From Planctomycetaceae bacterium (GTDB taxonomy: Bacteria; Planctomycetota; Planctomycetia; Planctomycetales; Planctomycetaceae), in NCBI GenBank assembly GCA_002722955.1, contig PBMZ01000198.1, forward strand, positions 1 through 48,066: a stretch of DNA of 48,066 nt. Reading direction: 5' to 3'. The position numbers were made by a program, and so were the translations under genes. This document shows, piece by piece, positions 1 through 10,920 of the stretch. The notes under the pieces are model-generated. The model worked only from the letters and a program-made list of their open reading frames with translations. It searched no databases and was not told the origin of the DNA. Position 1 is the stretch's first letter, and each line of letters starts with the position of its first letter.

Positions 1-113
1 ACGTGAAGCAGCGTGAAGGAGCGGGCAGCGGCCATAACCTCACGGCGCAGTCTCCGCGAGCTCTCGGCACCGATACAGACCAGCGTGACCTCACGGGACA
101 AGATGGCCAACTG
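1..113. other. Flank without recognisable gene
   Basis: I see no coding potential here that I can assign. The stretch lies just downstream of the truncated FecR-type gene on the minus strand. The motif CAACTGTCAA at about 109-118 recurs in both orientations as far as about 165 (AGTTGACAG, GACAGTTGAC). These short repeats lie where the anti-sigma gene loses similarity to its family, so they may mark an old rearrangement end. Confidence 0.4.
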
Positions 114-734
114 TCAACCGCAACCGCCATGGCTAGAGACAGTTGACAGAAATGACAGTTGACGCAAATTAAAATTACCGGTGGAGAGACGTTCAGGAGC
201 TGAACTGTTCACGAGCTGAGCTGAACTGCCGAATTCAATCTGTACAATCCCCGCTTCGAGATTCAGCAACTGACCATCGAGCGGCTTGCCAGTGTCGAAC
301 TGCTTTGCATTGTCGGCCCACTCAGCGTCGATCTGTTGCTTGATGATGGCCGCGTGAAGCTGAGTGACAGGCGATGGTTGCTGCTCTGTCATTTCACTCT
401 GTTCTACAGACGGGCCAGAGAACCACTGCAGACACGAAACGCAAATCGCAATTGCCGCCGTCAGCCAGCCGACATACTCAATGGACGGCCGGACTCCCCG
501 TCGCCGCACTGGTTGATTCGTTTCAGCATTACCGTGCACGGCGGCGGTCGACCGGTCTTCCATCCACAGTGACTCATCAACCCCAAGACGCATATGTGTG
601 TCGGACATTTCGACCAGCATTCGGGCGGCAGCTTTTTCCGATCGAACGATGTCGTTCAACTGGTCGATCTGTTCGTCAGTCGCCTGCTCCGAGAGGTAGG
701 CGCTGAACAGCTCGTAGAGTTCGTCCCGGTTCAT
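114..734 (-). pseudogene. FecR-type anti-sigma factor, C-terminally truncated
   Basis: Planctomycete FecR-domain regulators sit in the membrane and control the ECF sigma factor encoded just upstream. The 206-residue product has a cytoplasmic N-terminus (MNRDELYELFSAYLSEQATD, an anti-sigma start typical of the group), one membrane segment near residues 90-107 (GWLTAAIAICVSCLQWF), and only the beginning of the periplasmic FecR domain (EAGIVQIEF near residue 165). Family members normally run on for 200-400 residues, often with a LamG-like domain. Here the frame dissolves into short repeats and ends in SHGGCG. The start overlaps the sigma-factor stop in an ATGA, so the pair was one operon. I infer a decayed gene, since its partner is broken too. 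Confidence 0.6.
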
Positions 735-957
735 AACTCGCCCTCCGCAGCCAGCTTCCTTTCAATGCACTCATGCAGGCTGCGACGAATGCGCTGCAAC
801 GATTTGTAAACAGCCTCGACACTGCGTTTGAATCGGGCACTGACTTCCTCAACGGTCAGGTCGTCAAAGTAATGCGTCTGGATGATCTCCCGCTGCCTGT
901 CGGGCAATTGCACCAGACAATCACGCAGATACGGCGTGGAGCCATCGTTACAAGAAA
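731..957 (-). pseudogene. ECF sigma factor, C-terminal fragment
   Basis: Only the promoter-recognising region 4 remains. In the minus frame ending at 731 the text reads LRDCLVQLPDRQREII, then DDLTVEEVSARF and VEAVYKSLQRIRRSL, which is the sigma-70 region 4 helix-turn-helix of planctomycete ECF factors. The open frame can be followed upstream to about 957 without a usual start codon (the first ATG is at 913). Region 2, about 100 residues, is missing. Beyond about 960 the DNA belongs to a sulfatase gene on the other strand, so the sigma gene was cut by a rearrangement. The stop overlaps the start of the FecR-type gene. Confidence 0.7.
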
Positions 958-969
958 GGACAGTTCTCT

Positions 970-1860
970 GTTACGTGGCATCGAAACGAAAAGTTAATCG
1001 AGGAAGAAGGTCACGTCACCGACTTGCTGGCGACCGAGGCCGTGAATTGGATTGCCGAACGTCGAAAGAAACCGTTCTTTCTATATGTGCCACTTACGGC
1101 CGTGCATTTGCCGATCAACGAACCGCAGCCGTGGCTGGACAAAGTCCCCAAGTCGATCACCAGCGAAATCGGTCGATACTATGCCGCTTGTGTGATGCAC
1201 CTGGACGCCCCCGTCGGCCGCATCCTGACGGCGTTGGAAGACAAGGGAGTCCGCAAGAACACGCTTGTCGTCTTCACTAGCGACAACGGAGGCAGCACGA
1301 CGACCAACAACACGCAATCCTATCCGCCGGATGACTCACCTTCAGGAAGACTGACAGCCAACAATTGCATGCTGCGAGGACAAAAAGGTAACGTCTACGA
1401 AGGCGGAACTCGCGTGCCAACCTTGGTTTCGTGGCCTGGAAAGATCGCGGCTCGTCAGGATCCAACGCCCGTGTTCATTGCGGACTGGATGCCAACTTTC
1501 TGTCAATTGGTAGGGTTCGAACCCTACGGCGATTTGCACTGGGACGGTACGGTTCTGAGCGGCTTGTTGCTCAGAGGCGCTCGAATTTCCTGAACGCCCC
1601 ATTTATATTGTCGGCCCTCGCTGGAGAGCTATTTCGTTGCGAATCGGAGATTCGAAACTTGTCGCGAGTGAGAAAGAGCGATACGAACTCTTCAACATCA
1701 CCAACGACCCGTCCGAAAAGACTAACCTTGCCGACAAAGAGCACAAGCGTTTGAAGGCAATCCAGACTGCCTTGCAGAAGATCCGAACCAGCGACAACGA
1801 CAGTGTGTCAAATGAATGGGTCACACGCGGTGTCGAATTCGAACCGAGGTCGGTACGATA
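970..1860 (+). pseudogene. Arylsulfatase, N-terminally truncated and frameshifted
   Basis: This is the C-terminal half of a family S1 sulfatase. Sulfatase-like sequence begins in frame near 976 (WHRNEKLIEEEGHVTDLLA), with no start codon and no formylglycine motif, since the N-terminal catalytic half is gone. SDNGG near 1281-1295 is the C-terminal metal-site motif. The frame ends at 1593 (ARIS stop), but the expected continuation EFPERPIYIVGPRW appears at once in frame 2 from 1583, followed by ERYELFNITNDPSEKTNLAD, the usual sulfatase ending. A one-base indel near 1578-1588 explains this. Frame 2 then has no stop before the next gene, so the remnant is open into the sulfatase at 1904. The first ATG-like start offered by gene finders at 1637 is therefore an artefact. 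Confidence 0.8.
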
Positions 1861-1903
1861 TCCCGTCAAAAAGATTCTTGCCCTTGATTGCCCGAGGACG
1901 TTA

Positions 1904-3598
<1,695 letters not shown>

Positions 3599-3634
3599 AC
3601 GTCTTACCGCGATGTTCGAGCCCCGACTCAAAAA

Positions 3635-3667
3635 AGAAGCCCGGCTTTTTCAAAAAGCCGGACTTCT
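3635..3667. terminator. Bidirectional terminator hairpin
   Basis: AGAAGCCCGGCTTTTT and AAAAAGCCGGACTTCT form a near-perfect stem in the 106-base gap between two convergent genes. A-rich and T-rich flanks suit termination of both the sulfatase (plus) and the SurA-like gene (minus). A hairpin with almost the same sequence lies at 21114-21146. Confidence 0.8.
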
Positions 3668-3704
3668 GCCATTTGGTTTGCTTTGCTTATCGCGTTTGCG
3701 ATTA

Positions 3705-6542
3705 CTAGCGGATCGCACGTCCTGCATCGGTCCATTGGACGTTGTAGGATTCTTCTAAATCTTGCATCCATTCTAGGTATTGCGTGAATCGGTCTCGATC
3801 GGAGAGTTGGTTCATCGATTGCGATCCGAAGACGCCATTTTGGATGAACTGTTGACGCATTGCCTGGGCACTGCCGCCCTCTCCGGCTGAGCGAGTTTTC
3901 GGAACGACGACGTAAACGATCGACTTATCCGCGTTGGCAACGGAGAGCGCCTTGTTTTCCTCGGCCGTGAAGATTCGTTCCATGAAGTCATTGCCCGCCT
4001 TTTCAACGTTTGGAATGCTACTCAGTTGAACTTGGGTTTGGGCTCGCGGACCAAAGGGATTTTGACTTGGAGCAAACGACTGTGTGAACCACGAGAATGG
4101 TGGTGTGTCACTCACCGTCAACTTCAGACCATCTTTCTTTCCTGTCACCGTCTCGTTTTCGAGTAGATCGAAAATGGAAGTGTCTTCCTTCTCGTTTTCG
4201 TTGATGATCGTGGCGATGGCTTCAGCGCGTTCTTGCGCCTTTGGCAACGCCTTTTGCAACTTCCAAGCCTTGACGACTTCTTCGCGAATTCCGGTTTCGT
4301 TCAACGTTGGCACATGCTCTTTTGAGTGTTGAACGACCCAGTAAGCGAATCGGTTATTGTCCAGCGGGTCTTCGGCTGTTTCAGGTCGGTAGAGTTCATC
4401 GGAATCGTTGCTGAAGATTCGGTCGGCGACCGACGCGGCGCTTGACCGCATTGCCGGATTCACAATTTCGACTGCTGAGCCGATGGGGTAATCTTCTGAT
4501 TCGGACAAATCGCGATAGCCGAGAAGTGTTGTCTTTTCGTAGTGCAATCCTTCCTTGAGTGCATAGGCACCCAATTGCTCAGCCACTTCCGCCTCGGTCA
4601 GTTTTTGCCCACCTTCGCTGACCGTGTGCTTCGCTCCCAATTCGCTCATCGTTTCGTAGGCTTTGCGAATCTTCTCTCCAATGATCTTCATGGCACGTTC
4701 ACGCAAAAGCGTGTCGCGAATTTCACCTTGAAGCACTTCGTCTAATGGACGGTATTTGGGCTTCTCTTCCTTCTTCTCTTTGCCGTCTTCAGCGGGCGCT
4801 GGGAATGGTGGAATCTCGGGCTTCTTATCGTCCGACTCTTTCTTTTCTTCAGGTTTAGCGTCCTTATCGGGATCGGCTTTCTTTTCGTCCGGCTTTGCGT
4901 CGGGCTCGGTGGACTCTTTCTTCGGTTCTTCCGGTTTCTTTGTGTCGGCCGCAGGCTTCTTGTCTTCTTTCTTGGGCTCTTCAGGTTTGGCCTCTTCCTT
5001 CGCGGGCTCTTCCTTCTTTGCCGCTGGTTTTTCCTCATCAGCGGCCGCTTTTTCGTCAAAGTTTCCGCGCAAGGCCGCGACAGCAAGGAGGTTCTCGCTG
5101 GCGTTCAACGAATCGACTGCAGAGACTGGCAAGTCATTGATGACGTCAAGTAGCGATACGCTCTCGGACTCATCCTCACCCTTCTCGTCAGCGGACTCCT
5201 TCTTCTCTTCCGGTTTTGATTCTTCGGGTTTCGACTCTTCCGTCTTGGGCTTTTCGGTCTTCGGAGCTTCGGGTTTTGCGTCTTCCTTCTTTTCAGGTTC
5301 CGCAGGCTTCTCTGACTCTGGCTTCTCCGATTCGGGCTTCTTCTCTTCCGGTGTATTTGTCTTCGGTGGATTCAGTTCGGGCCCTTCTTGCTTGCCCTCG
5401 GTTTTCTCGCCTTCACCCTTTGTCGAGTCACCTTCTGATTTATCGTCGTTCAAATCCATCGGGAAATTGAAGTCCGGCGAACTGTTGTTCAAGTACAACG
5501 TGTCCTTGTTCGCTTCGTAATGTTCGGTAACTTCCTTGTCCGTGATTTCGTCCAAGCCTTCCTCGATCGCGACATAGTCGGCTTCCAAGAACGCCAATTG
5601 AACTTTGCGCGGCTGCCGAAATCCGGGCGTTCCGGGAGATTCCTGGTTAGGAAATAGCTCTTTGTGACTTTCGAAAAACTCTTTCAACACACTGTCGCTG
5701 GGATCGCTAATCTCACCCACAAATCGTTCGACTGGAATCGCAGTAACATCGATCGATTGAGTAACGTTCAGCTTGCGGTAGTCTTTCCAGTATTCGGCCG
5801 GAGTTCGAGTCGCACGTGGAGTCTTCAAGGAACCAGCCAACTGAATCCGCAATTCTGCACGGAGCACGTCAAACAGTTCCTCGGCACGAATTCGCATTCG
5901 GGACAAAATCGTCCGGAAGGCTTCTTGAGTCAGGTTGTTGCTGGTCACACGTTTAATGTAAGCATCCACGGCGGCGTCGCTGATAATAATACCCTGCTCT
6001 TTCGCTTCGTGCTCGAGCAAGTGCCCCAACACGACATCCTCGGCCACGGGCCGATTCGGATCGATCTGGAACATGAACTGCCGCATTTGCTGCTGAATGA
6101 ATGGTGCGAACTGCGGATTATTGGCAAGCTCGCCAAACGGGCTCGACGTCATGTATGCGGTGGAGACGAAATTATTCGCTGTCCGCCGTCGATTGACCAG
6201 GTCTTGCAATTCGCGCTGAGTCAAGTCGCCCGCGTCGGTGTAAACCGCCGCGTTCACCGAGCCCATACCCGGTAGAACCCACCCGACGGCCAAACCGATA
6301 ATCGCACCTGCAACGGCATATTCGCTGGGCTTGCCTGTCTGAGTTCCGATGATCCAAAACACGCCAGCTCCCACGATCAGCCCCAAAATCGGGATCATGG
6401 CCTGGCCACCAGACTGCGAAATCTGATCCAAAAAGATAAAGGCGAACATCGCCAAACCCGTCAAAACGACGAGAAAAACCTTTTGGTGCTTACGAAAAAT
6501 TGCAAATGGTGATCTCATAGCTCTTCTGTAATAACGGTGCAT
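3705..6542 (-). CDS. SurA-N/PpiC-like membrane protein with Lys-Glu-Pro-rich insert
   Basis: Probably a membrane-anchored folding factor of the SurA/PpiD type. The more likely start is the second methionine (MRSPFAIFRKHQKVFLVVLT, ATG at 6518), since the positive stretch and first membrane segment begin there. Three hydrophobic segments fall within the first 115 residues. A SurA-N-like helical region follows (EDVVLGHLLEHEAKEQGI, DAYIKRVTSNNL). Residues of roughly 350-630 are low complexity, made of Lys, Glu, Pro, Ala and Asp. After it come helices resembling the end of PpiD-like proteins (VLQGEIRDTLLRERAMKII). I could not identify an intact parvulin domain, so isomerase activity is not claimed. 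The gene diverges from topA and ends at a shared terminator. The insert may span the periplasm; that is inference. Confidence 0.65.
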   Translation of the reverse strand: MHRYYRRAMRSPFAIFRKHQKVFLVVLTGLAMFAFIFLDQISQSGGQAMIPILGLIVGAGVFWIIGTQTGKPSEYAVAGAIIGLAVGWVLPGMGSVNAAVYTDAGDLTQRELQDLVNRRRTANNFVSTAYMTSSPFGELANNPQFAPFIQQQMRQFMFQIDPNRPVAEDVVLGHLLEHEAKEQGIIISDAAVDAYIKRVTSNNLTQEAFRTILSRMRIRAEELFDVLRAELRIQLAGSLKTPRATRTPAEYWKDYRKLNVTQSIDVTAIPVERFVGEISDPSDSVLKEFFESHKELFPNQESPGTPGFRQPRKVQLAFLEADYVAIEEGLDEITDKEVTEHYEANKDTLYLNNSSPDFNFPMDLNDDKSEGDSTKGEGEKTEGKQEGPELNPPKTNTPEEKKPESEKPESEKPAEPEKKEDAKPEAPKTEKPKTEESKPEESKPEEKKESADEKGEDESESVSLLDVINDLPVSAVDSLNASENLLAVAALRGNFDEKAAADEEKPAAKKEEPAKEEAKPEEPKKEDKKPAADTKKPEEPKKESTEPDAKPDEKKADPDKDAKPEEKKESDDKKPEIPPFPAPAEDGKEKKEEKPKYRPLDEVLQGEIRDTLLRERAMKIIGEKIRKAYETMSELGAKHTVSEGGQKLTEAEVAEQLGAYALKEGLHYEKTTLLGYRDLSESEDYPIGSAVEIVNPAMRSSAASVADRIFSNDSDELYRPETAEDPLDNNRFAYWVVQHSKEHVPTLNETGIREEVVKAWKLQKALPKAQERAEAIATIINENEKEDTSIFDLLENETVTGKKDGLKLTVSDTPPFSWFTQSFAPSQNPFGPRAQTQVQLSSIPNVEKAGNDFMERIFTAEENKALSVANADKSIVYVVVPKTRSAGEGGSAQAMRQQFIQNGVFGSQSMNQLSDRDRFTQYLEWMQDLEESYNVQWTDAGRAIR

Positions 6543-6813
6543 TTTCCTTGGCCCAAAAGACCGATTGCGCCGATACCCTTTTCCGACTTACGGCAACTCA
6601 CACTTGACAGAACCGGAAACGATGGATTATGGATTGCCGTTTTATGAACCTTCATCAGCCCACTTTTAGGGCGATCATCGTTCGGTATTATCATTTGAAA
6701 CGGAGTCCAATTCTAGCTGGCCTGACTTGATAGACAAGGCCAACGTGGAAATCCCACACCGCAACAGACAGGCAAACGGTGTCTTCCACGCAGCTCGGAA
6801 ACAGGGGCGGACT
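6543..6813. promoter_or_regulatory. Divergent promoter region; candidate topA promoter
   Basis: This gap separates the minus-strand SurA-like gene from topA. On the plus strand TTGACA at 6604-6609 is followed 18 bases later by TATGGA (6628-6633), a passable sigma-70-type promoter for topA. The match at -10 is weak. I see no clear promoter for the minus-strand gene. Confidence 0.3.
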
Positions 6814-9504
6814 GTGGCGAAAAAGAAAAAGGGGTTGGTCATCGTCGAATCTCCGGCGAAGGCCCGAAAGATCAGCGGATATCTTGGCAAGGACTACACG
6901 GTCATGGCCAGCATGGGCCATGTGCGCGATTTGCCGTCCAGTGCGTCGGAAACTCCAGCCGCCGTGAAGAAGGAATCGTGGGGAACGCTGGGCGTCAACG
7001 TCGAGGACGAATACCAGCCGGTCTACATTGTTCCGCAGGACAAGAAGAAGGTCGTCCGCGAGCTGAAATCGGCCCTGAAAGACGCTGAAGAACTGATCCT
7101 CGCGACGGATGAAGACCGTGAAGGCGAGAGCATCGGGTGGCACTTGAAAGAGCTGCTGAACCCAAAAGTTCCCGTCAAACGTATGGTCTTCTCAGAAATC
7201 ACCAAGGAGGCGATTCAGGCGGCGATCGAGAATCCTCGCGACCTAGACGAGAACTTGGTCGAGGCTCAAGAGGCGCGCCGCGTTCTAGACCGGCTTTACG
7301 GCTATTCACTGAGCCCGTTGCTGTGGAAAAAGATCGGCATGCAGAACAAGAAACGCTTGTCTGCCGGCCGAGTCCAGTCGGTGGCGGTCCGCGTTCTTGT
7401 CCAACGAGAGTTCGAACGGCTCGCATTCCACAGCGGTAGCTATTGGGACCTGAAGGCCTTGCTGAAGACGCCATCCGGCGAATTTGAGGCCGCGCTGTCC
7501 ACCCTCGAGGGACAAAAGATTGCCTCGGGCGAGGACTTCGACGAGTCGACCGGAAAACTCAAAGAGGGCTCGACCGTCCGTCTGCTGAGCGAGGAAGATG
7601 CTCGCACGTTGACCGAAAAGCTAAGCAAAAGCTCATGGGCAGTTTCGGCGATCGAGAATCGCAATCAGGTGCGTAAGCCATCGCCACCGTTTACGACGAG
7701 CACGATGACTCAAGAGGCCAACCGCAAGCTGAGCATGACGACTCGGCAGTGCATGAGCGTCGCTCAGCGGCTCTACGAGGGCGGCTTCATCACTTATATG
7801 CGTACTGACAGCGTGAACCTTTCTCAAGAGGCGATCACGGCGGCGCGAAATCGCGTGACGGACAGTTATGGCGACGACTACCTGAGCCCACAGCCACGGC
7901 AATTTAGCACGCAGGCTAAGGGTGCGCAGGAGGCTCACGAGGCGATACGTCCTGCCGGGACGGAAATGAAGACGGGCGAGGAATTAGGCCTCAACGGCGG
8001 CGAACTAAAGCTGTACGAGTTGATTTGGAAGCGTACCATGGCCACTCAAATGGCCGAAGCACGACTGCGGTTTCAAACGGTGACAATCGTTTCAGAAGAT
8101 GCCGAGTTCCGTGCAACCGGCCGACACGTTGAATTTCCTGGTTTCTTCCGAGCATACGTCGAGGGCGTTGACGATCCGGAAGCCGCCATGGACGACCAAG
8201 AGAACGCATTGCCGGCGTTGAGCGAGCAGCAGGCGTTGGAGCTTGGCAATCTGGATCCGCTGCCTCACGAGACGAAACCGCCGGCAAGATTCACGGAAGC
8301 CACGCTGATTCGCGAATTGGAATCCGACGGCATCGGACGTCCGAGTACTTACGCCAGCATCATCGGCACGATTCAAGATCGCGGCTACGTTCGCAAGGCC
8401 GGCAGTCAATTGTGTCCGACGTTCACAGCGATGGCAGTGACACGGCTACTGGAAGACTACTTCCCCCGTCTGGTCGATTTGGAATTCACGGCCAAGATGG
8501 AACAAACGCTTGACGATGTCGCTGCTGGCGACGCCGAGCGAGTGCCTTATCTGCGTGGTTTCTATGGCGGCGACGATGGTTTGGATCAAAAGGTCAAATC
8601 GACCGAGGAAAACATTGATCCGCGTAAAGCTTGCACTCTGTCACTGGATGGAGTCGACGCGAAAGTTCGCGTCGGGAAATTCGGTGCCTACCTCGAGAAG
8701 GAAGTCGAGGGGGAAGAGGAAACGATCAAAGCCTCAATCCCACCTGAAGTGGCTCCAGCGGACTTCTCGAACGAAGAAGCTGAGCGATTGATTGAAATCA
8801 AGCAGAAGGGACCGCAGTCAATCGGCATGCACCCGGACGGCTTGCCCGTTTATGTGCGGCATGGTCCCTACGGCTACTATGTTCAATTGGGCGATGGCAG
8901 CGACGACGAGAAACCCAAACGCGTCGGCATCCCCAAGAGCATCGATCCAACGCAGATGACGTTCGAACAAGCCGTCGATTTGCTAGCCACGCCACGACTT
9001 GTCGGTCACCACCCGGAAACCAATAAAGTCGTCAAGGCGGGCGTCGGCATGTACGGCCCCTACGTCTTGCACGACAAGGTGTATGGCAACTTCGACAAGA
9101 AGACTCACACCTACGATTTCGAAGGCGAGACGTACGACGTGCTGACGATCACAATGGACGCCGCTGTGGAAATGCTGCGCAACACGCGTCGCCGCGCCGC
9201 TCCCGAACCGTTGAGAGTCATCGGCGAACACCCCGATGATGGCGAGCAAGTGGCCATATTCGACGGTCGCTACGGTCCTTACGTCAAACATGGCAAGTCT
9301 CGAAAAGCAATCGCCTCGGTCCCCAAAGACACCGAGATCGAACACGTTTCGCTCGAGCAAGCGTTGGGCTGGATCGAAGAGAAACTGATGAAGTCCGGCG
9401 GGAAGGTCACCAAAAAGAAAAAGAAGAAGGCCAAAAAGAAAAAGGCAAAGAAAGCTAAGAAGGCCAAAAAAAAGGCCAGCAAGAAAGCCGCGGCCGAGAA
9501 TTGA
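6814..9504 (+). CDS. topA: DNA topoisomerase I
   Basis: Type IA topoisomerase that relaxes negative supercoils by cutting one strand. I prefer the GTG at 6814 (VAKKKKGLVIVESPAKA), which has AGGGGCGG five bases upstream; the open frame extends back to 6727 without support. The Toprim domain holds VIVESPAKA and the acidic ATDEDREGESI. The active-site tyrosine is Tyr328 in ITYMRTDS. After the core come several short topoisomerase C-terminal repeats (for example RHGPYGYYVQLG, VGMYGPYVLHD, FDGRYGPYVKHG), and the protein ends in a tail of about 30 residues that is nearly all Lys and Ala. There are no Cys4 zinc fingers as in E. coli TopA. The basic tail probably holds DNA, as proposed for other repeat-type TopA proteins. 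Confidence 0.96.
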   Translation: MAKKKKGLVIVESPAKARKISGYLGKDYTVMASMGHVRDLPSSASETPAAVKKESWGTLGVNVEDEYQPVYIVPQDKKKVVRELKSALKDAEELILATDEDREGESIGWHLKELLNPKVPVKRMVFSEITKEAIQAAIENPRDLDENLVEAQEARRVLDRLYGYSLSPLLWKKIGMQNKKRLSAGRVQSVAVRVLVQREFERLAFHSGSYWDLKALLKTPSGEFEAALSTLEGQKIASGEDFDESTGKLKEGSTVRLLSEEDARTLTEKLSKSSWAVSAIENRNQVRKPSPPFTTSTMTQEANRKLSMTTRQCMSVAQRLYEGGFITYMRTDSVNLSQEAITAARNRVTDSYGDDYLSPQPRQFSTQAKGAQEAHEAIRPAGTEMKTGEELGLNGGELKLYELIWKRTMATQMAEARLRFQTVTIVSEDAEFRATGRHVEFPGFFRAYVEGVDDPEAAMDDQENALPALSEQQALELGNLDPLPHETKPPARFTEATLIRELESDGIGRPSTYASIIGTIQDRGYVRKAGSQLCPTFTAMAVTRLLEDYFPRLVDLEFTAKMEQTLDDVAAGDAERVPYLRGFYGGDDGLDQKVKSTEENIDPRKACTLSLDGVDAKVRVGKFGAYLEKEVEGEEETIKASIPPEVAPADFSNEEAERLIEIKQKGPQSIGMHPDGLPVYVRHGPYGYYVQLGDGSDDEKPKRVGIPKSIDPTQMTFEQAVDLLATPRLVGHHPETNKVVKAGVGMYGPYVLHDKVYGNFDKKTHTYDFEGETYDVLTITMDAAVEMLRNTRRRAAPEPLRVIGEHPDDGEQVAIFDGRYGPYVKHGKSRKAIASVPKDTEIEHVSLEQALGWIEEKLMKSGGKVTKKKKKKAKKKKAKKAKKAKKKASKKAAAEN

Positions 9505-9701
9505 AGCCGCGCATTTTCTTCTCCGCGCAGGTACGCTGTAATTCAACGTACGTAGCGGTGGCTTTCTAGCCGCCGCTCTCTCTGGTTGCGTGGTCGCTGG
9601 AAGCCGCCACTCGAGACAAGTCAAGCGATATTTGTTGTTTAACCCGTAGTCGCAGGCAAGGCTTTCCTGCAGGTTCCTCGCCTGCGGCTACGGGTTAAAC
9701 G
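9505..9701. repeat. Intergenic hairpin plus REP-like palindrome, copy A
   Basis: Two palindromes fill this gap. AGCGGTGGCT (9554-9563) and AGCCGCCGCT (9568-9577) make a 10-bp stem with a four-base loop, probably ending topA transcripts, though no T-run follows. At 9637-9700 a long palindrome begins GTTTAACCCGTAGTCGCAGG and ends CCTGCGGCTACGGGTTAAAC. Related copies lie at 42829-42892, 46513-46575 and, degenerate, 25393-25449. It ends one base before the ATG at 9702. Confidence 0.8.
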
Positions 9702-10823
9702 ATGAAATGCTTTGATGCTGCCCTCAGGACCTTCATTGTGTTCCGACGACAATCACTTCAACTCATTTCGTATTCTGCATTCCTCTGCGTCGTTCTATTT
9801 GCAGCGCAACTTCCCGCGCAAGTCAAGTTGCCACGTGGTGTTAATCCTGGATGGCTCAAGGATCGCTTTCCCGAACACGCCGTCAGCTATAAGACGCCCA
9901 AAGAAATCGCCGAGATTTACAAGAACACTCGGCAAGGCCAACGCAACGCTGTCGTCTCTTACACCAAGCCGAAAGACGGTTCTCTCAGGATCGTTGCCAC
10001 GGGACACAGCTTTATGGTGCCTGGATTTCGAACGTTTCCACTGATTGCCAAAGCTTCGGGGCTCAAACAGCCGCCACTGGTGACTCACGTTGGTGGAGGC
10101 ATGACGGGGAGTACTCGTTACAAGTGGGAACAAGAGAACGGAATCTTTCAATTCGATCGACGGCCCGTGCCAAGGCTGTTGGCTTCGATTTCGAACGCCG
10201 AATGGGATGCCATGCTTTGGGGCCCGTACTACAACGATCGCATCGAGTATTATTCGTGCTGGATCGATTTCTGTCTGAAGTACAATCCGAAGATGAAGTT
10301 CTACTTGTCCGACGCATGGCCGCAGATTGCGCAATTCGGGAAGATGCCCAAGTCCGAGGATGAGTTCGACGACAAGACGATGATTCGATTGGAGAAAGAA
10401 AAGCAGGATGCTTACCACAAGCTGCTTGGCGACTTGAACAAAAAGTACGACAACCGGGTATTCATTTTGCCGACGTGCGAGGCCATGGTTCTTGCGGTTC
10501 AGTACTACAATCGCGGCGAGCTTCCTGGCGTCGAGGGCATTCACTCGTTGGTGGGGAAGAAGAGACGCTCACTCTGGCGAGACCGCATTGGCCACCTCGG
10601 CCCGGGCTTTGCGAATTTGGAGGGCTACGTCTTCTACGCAACTCTTTACGGCCGCTCGCCCAAGAAAATCGAAGGCGACATCCCATTTCCGGGCTCTCAA
10701 GATTACCCCAGCAAGGAATTGGATCGCCAATTCCGCAAGATCGCCTGGCAAGCCGTCTTGAATGACTCACGCAGCGGTGTCGTCGACAAGAACAAAAACG
10801 GCATCGCCGATGATCGAGAGTGA
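9702..10823 (+). CDS. Secreted protein, possible SGNH-like hydrolase
   Basis: Function not established. The product has a signal peptide (SAFLCVVLFAAQLPAQ) and is about 360-373 residues. Residues IVATGHSFMVPG resemble the GxS nucleophile elbow of planctomycete SGNH-like proteins, and a late GIHSL may carry a catalytic histidine, but I do not see all four SGNH blocks. The end (DKNKNGIADDRE) is a calcium-binding loop like those of dockerin or thrombospondin type 3 repeats. Start: the ATG at 9702 abuts the repeat and lacks a ribosome-binding site. The GTG at 9738 has AGGA eight bases upstream and begins a cleaner signal peptide (VFRRQSLQL), so it may be the true start. Confidence 0.65.
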   Translation: MKCFDAALRTFIVFRRQSLQLISYSAFLCVVLFAAQLPAQVKLPRGVNPGWLKDRFPEHAVSYKTPKEIAEIYKNTRQGQRNAVVSYTKPKDGSLRIVATGHSFMVPGFRTFPLIAKASGLKQPPLVTHVGGGMTGSTRYKWEQENGIFQFDRRPVPRLLASISNAEWDAMLWGPYYNDRIEYYSCWIDFCLKYNPKMKFYLSDAWPQIAQFGKMPKSEDEFDDKTMIRLEKEKQDAYHKLLGDLNKKYDNRVFILPTCEAMVLAVQYYNRGELPGVEGIHSLVGKKRRSLWRDRIGHLGPGFANLEGYVFYATLYGRSPKKIEGDIPFPGSQDYPSKELDRQFRKIAWQAVLNDSRSGVVDKNKNGIADDRE

Positions 10824-10854
10824 ACATCGAGGACTAGCAAGCAATAAGTTAAGA

Positions 10855-10920
10855 GCCACAGATTCACACTGATGAAACACAGATATCTACACCTGTGTTC
10901 AATCAGTGTTTCATTGTGGC
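10855..10920. repeat. Nested palindrome of GCCACA...TGTGGC type
   Basis: GCCACA (10855-10860) pairs with TGTGGC (10915-10920). Inside, ACACTGAT pairs with ATCAGTGT, and AACACAG with CTGTGTT around a ten-base loop. The long imperfect hairpin lies just after a stop codon at 10823 but has no T-run, so it looks more like an intergenic palindromic repeat than a terminator. Confidence 0.65.

Noticed and set aside
1509..1530. tRNA-like T-loop text GGGTTCGAACCC
   Set aside because: It lies inside the sulfatase frame (VGFEPYG), with no acceptor, D- or anticodon arms around it.
1637..1903. N-terminal extension of the intact sulfatase
   Set aside because: This text is the frameshifted tail of another sulfatase; the signal peptide begins at 1904.
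4756..5520. 254-codon Ser/Gly/Phe-rich open frame opposite the SurA-like gene
   Set aside because: It mirrors the Lys-Glu-Pro-rich insert and has no ribosome-binding site.
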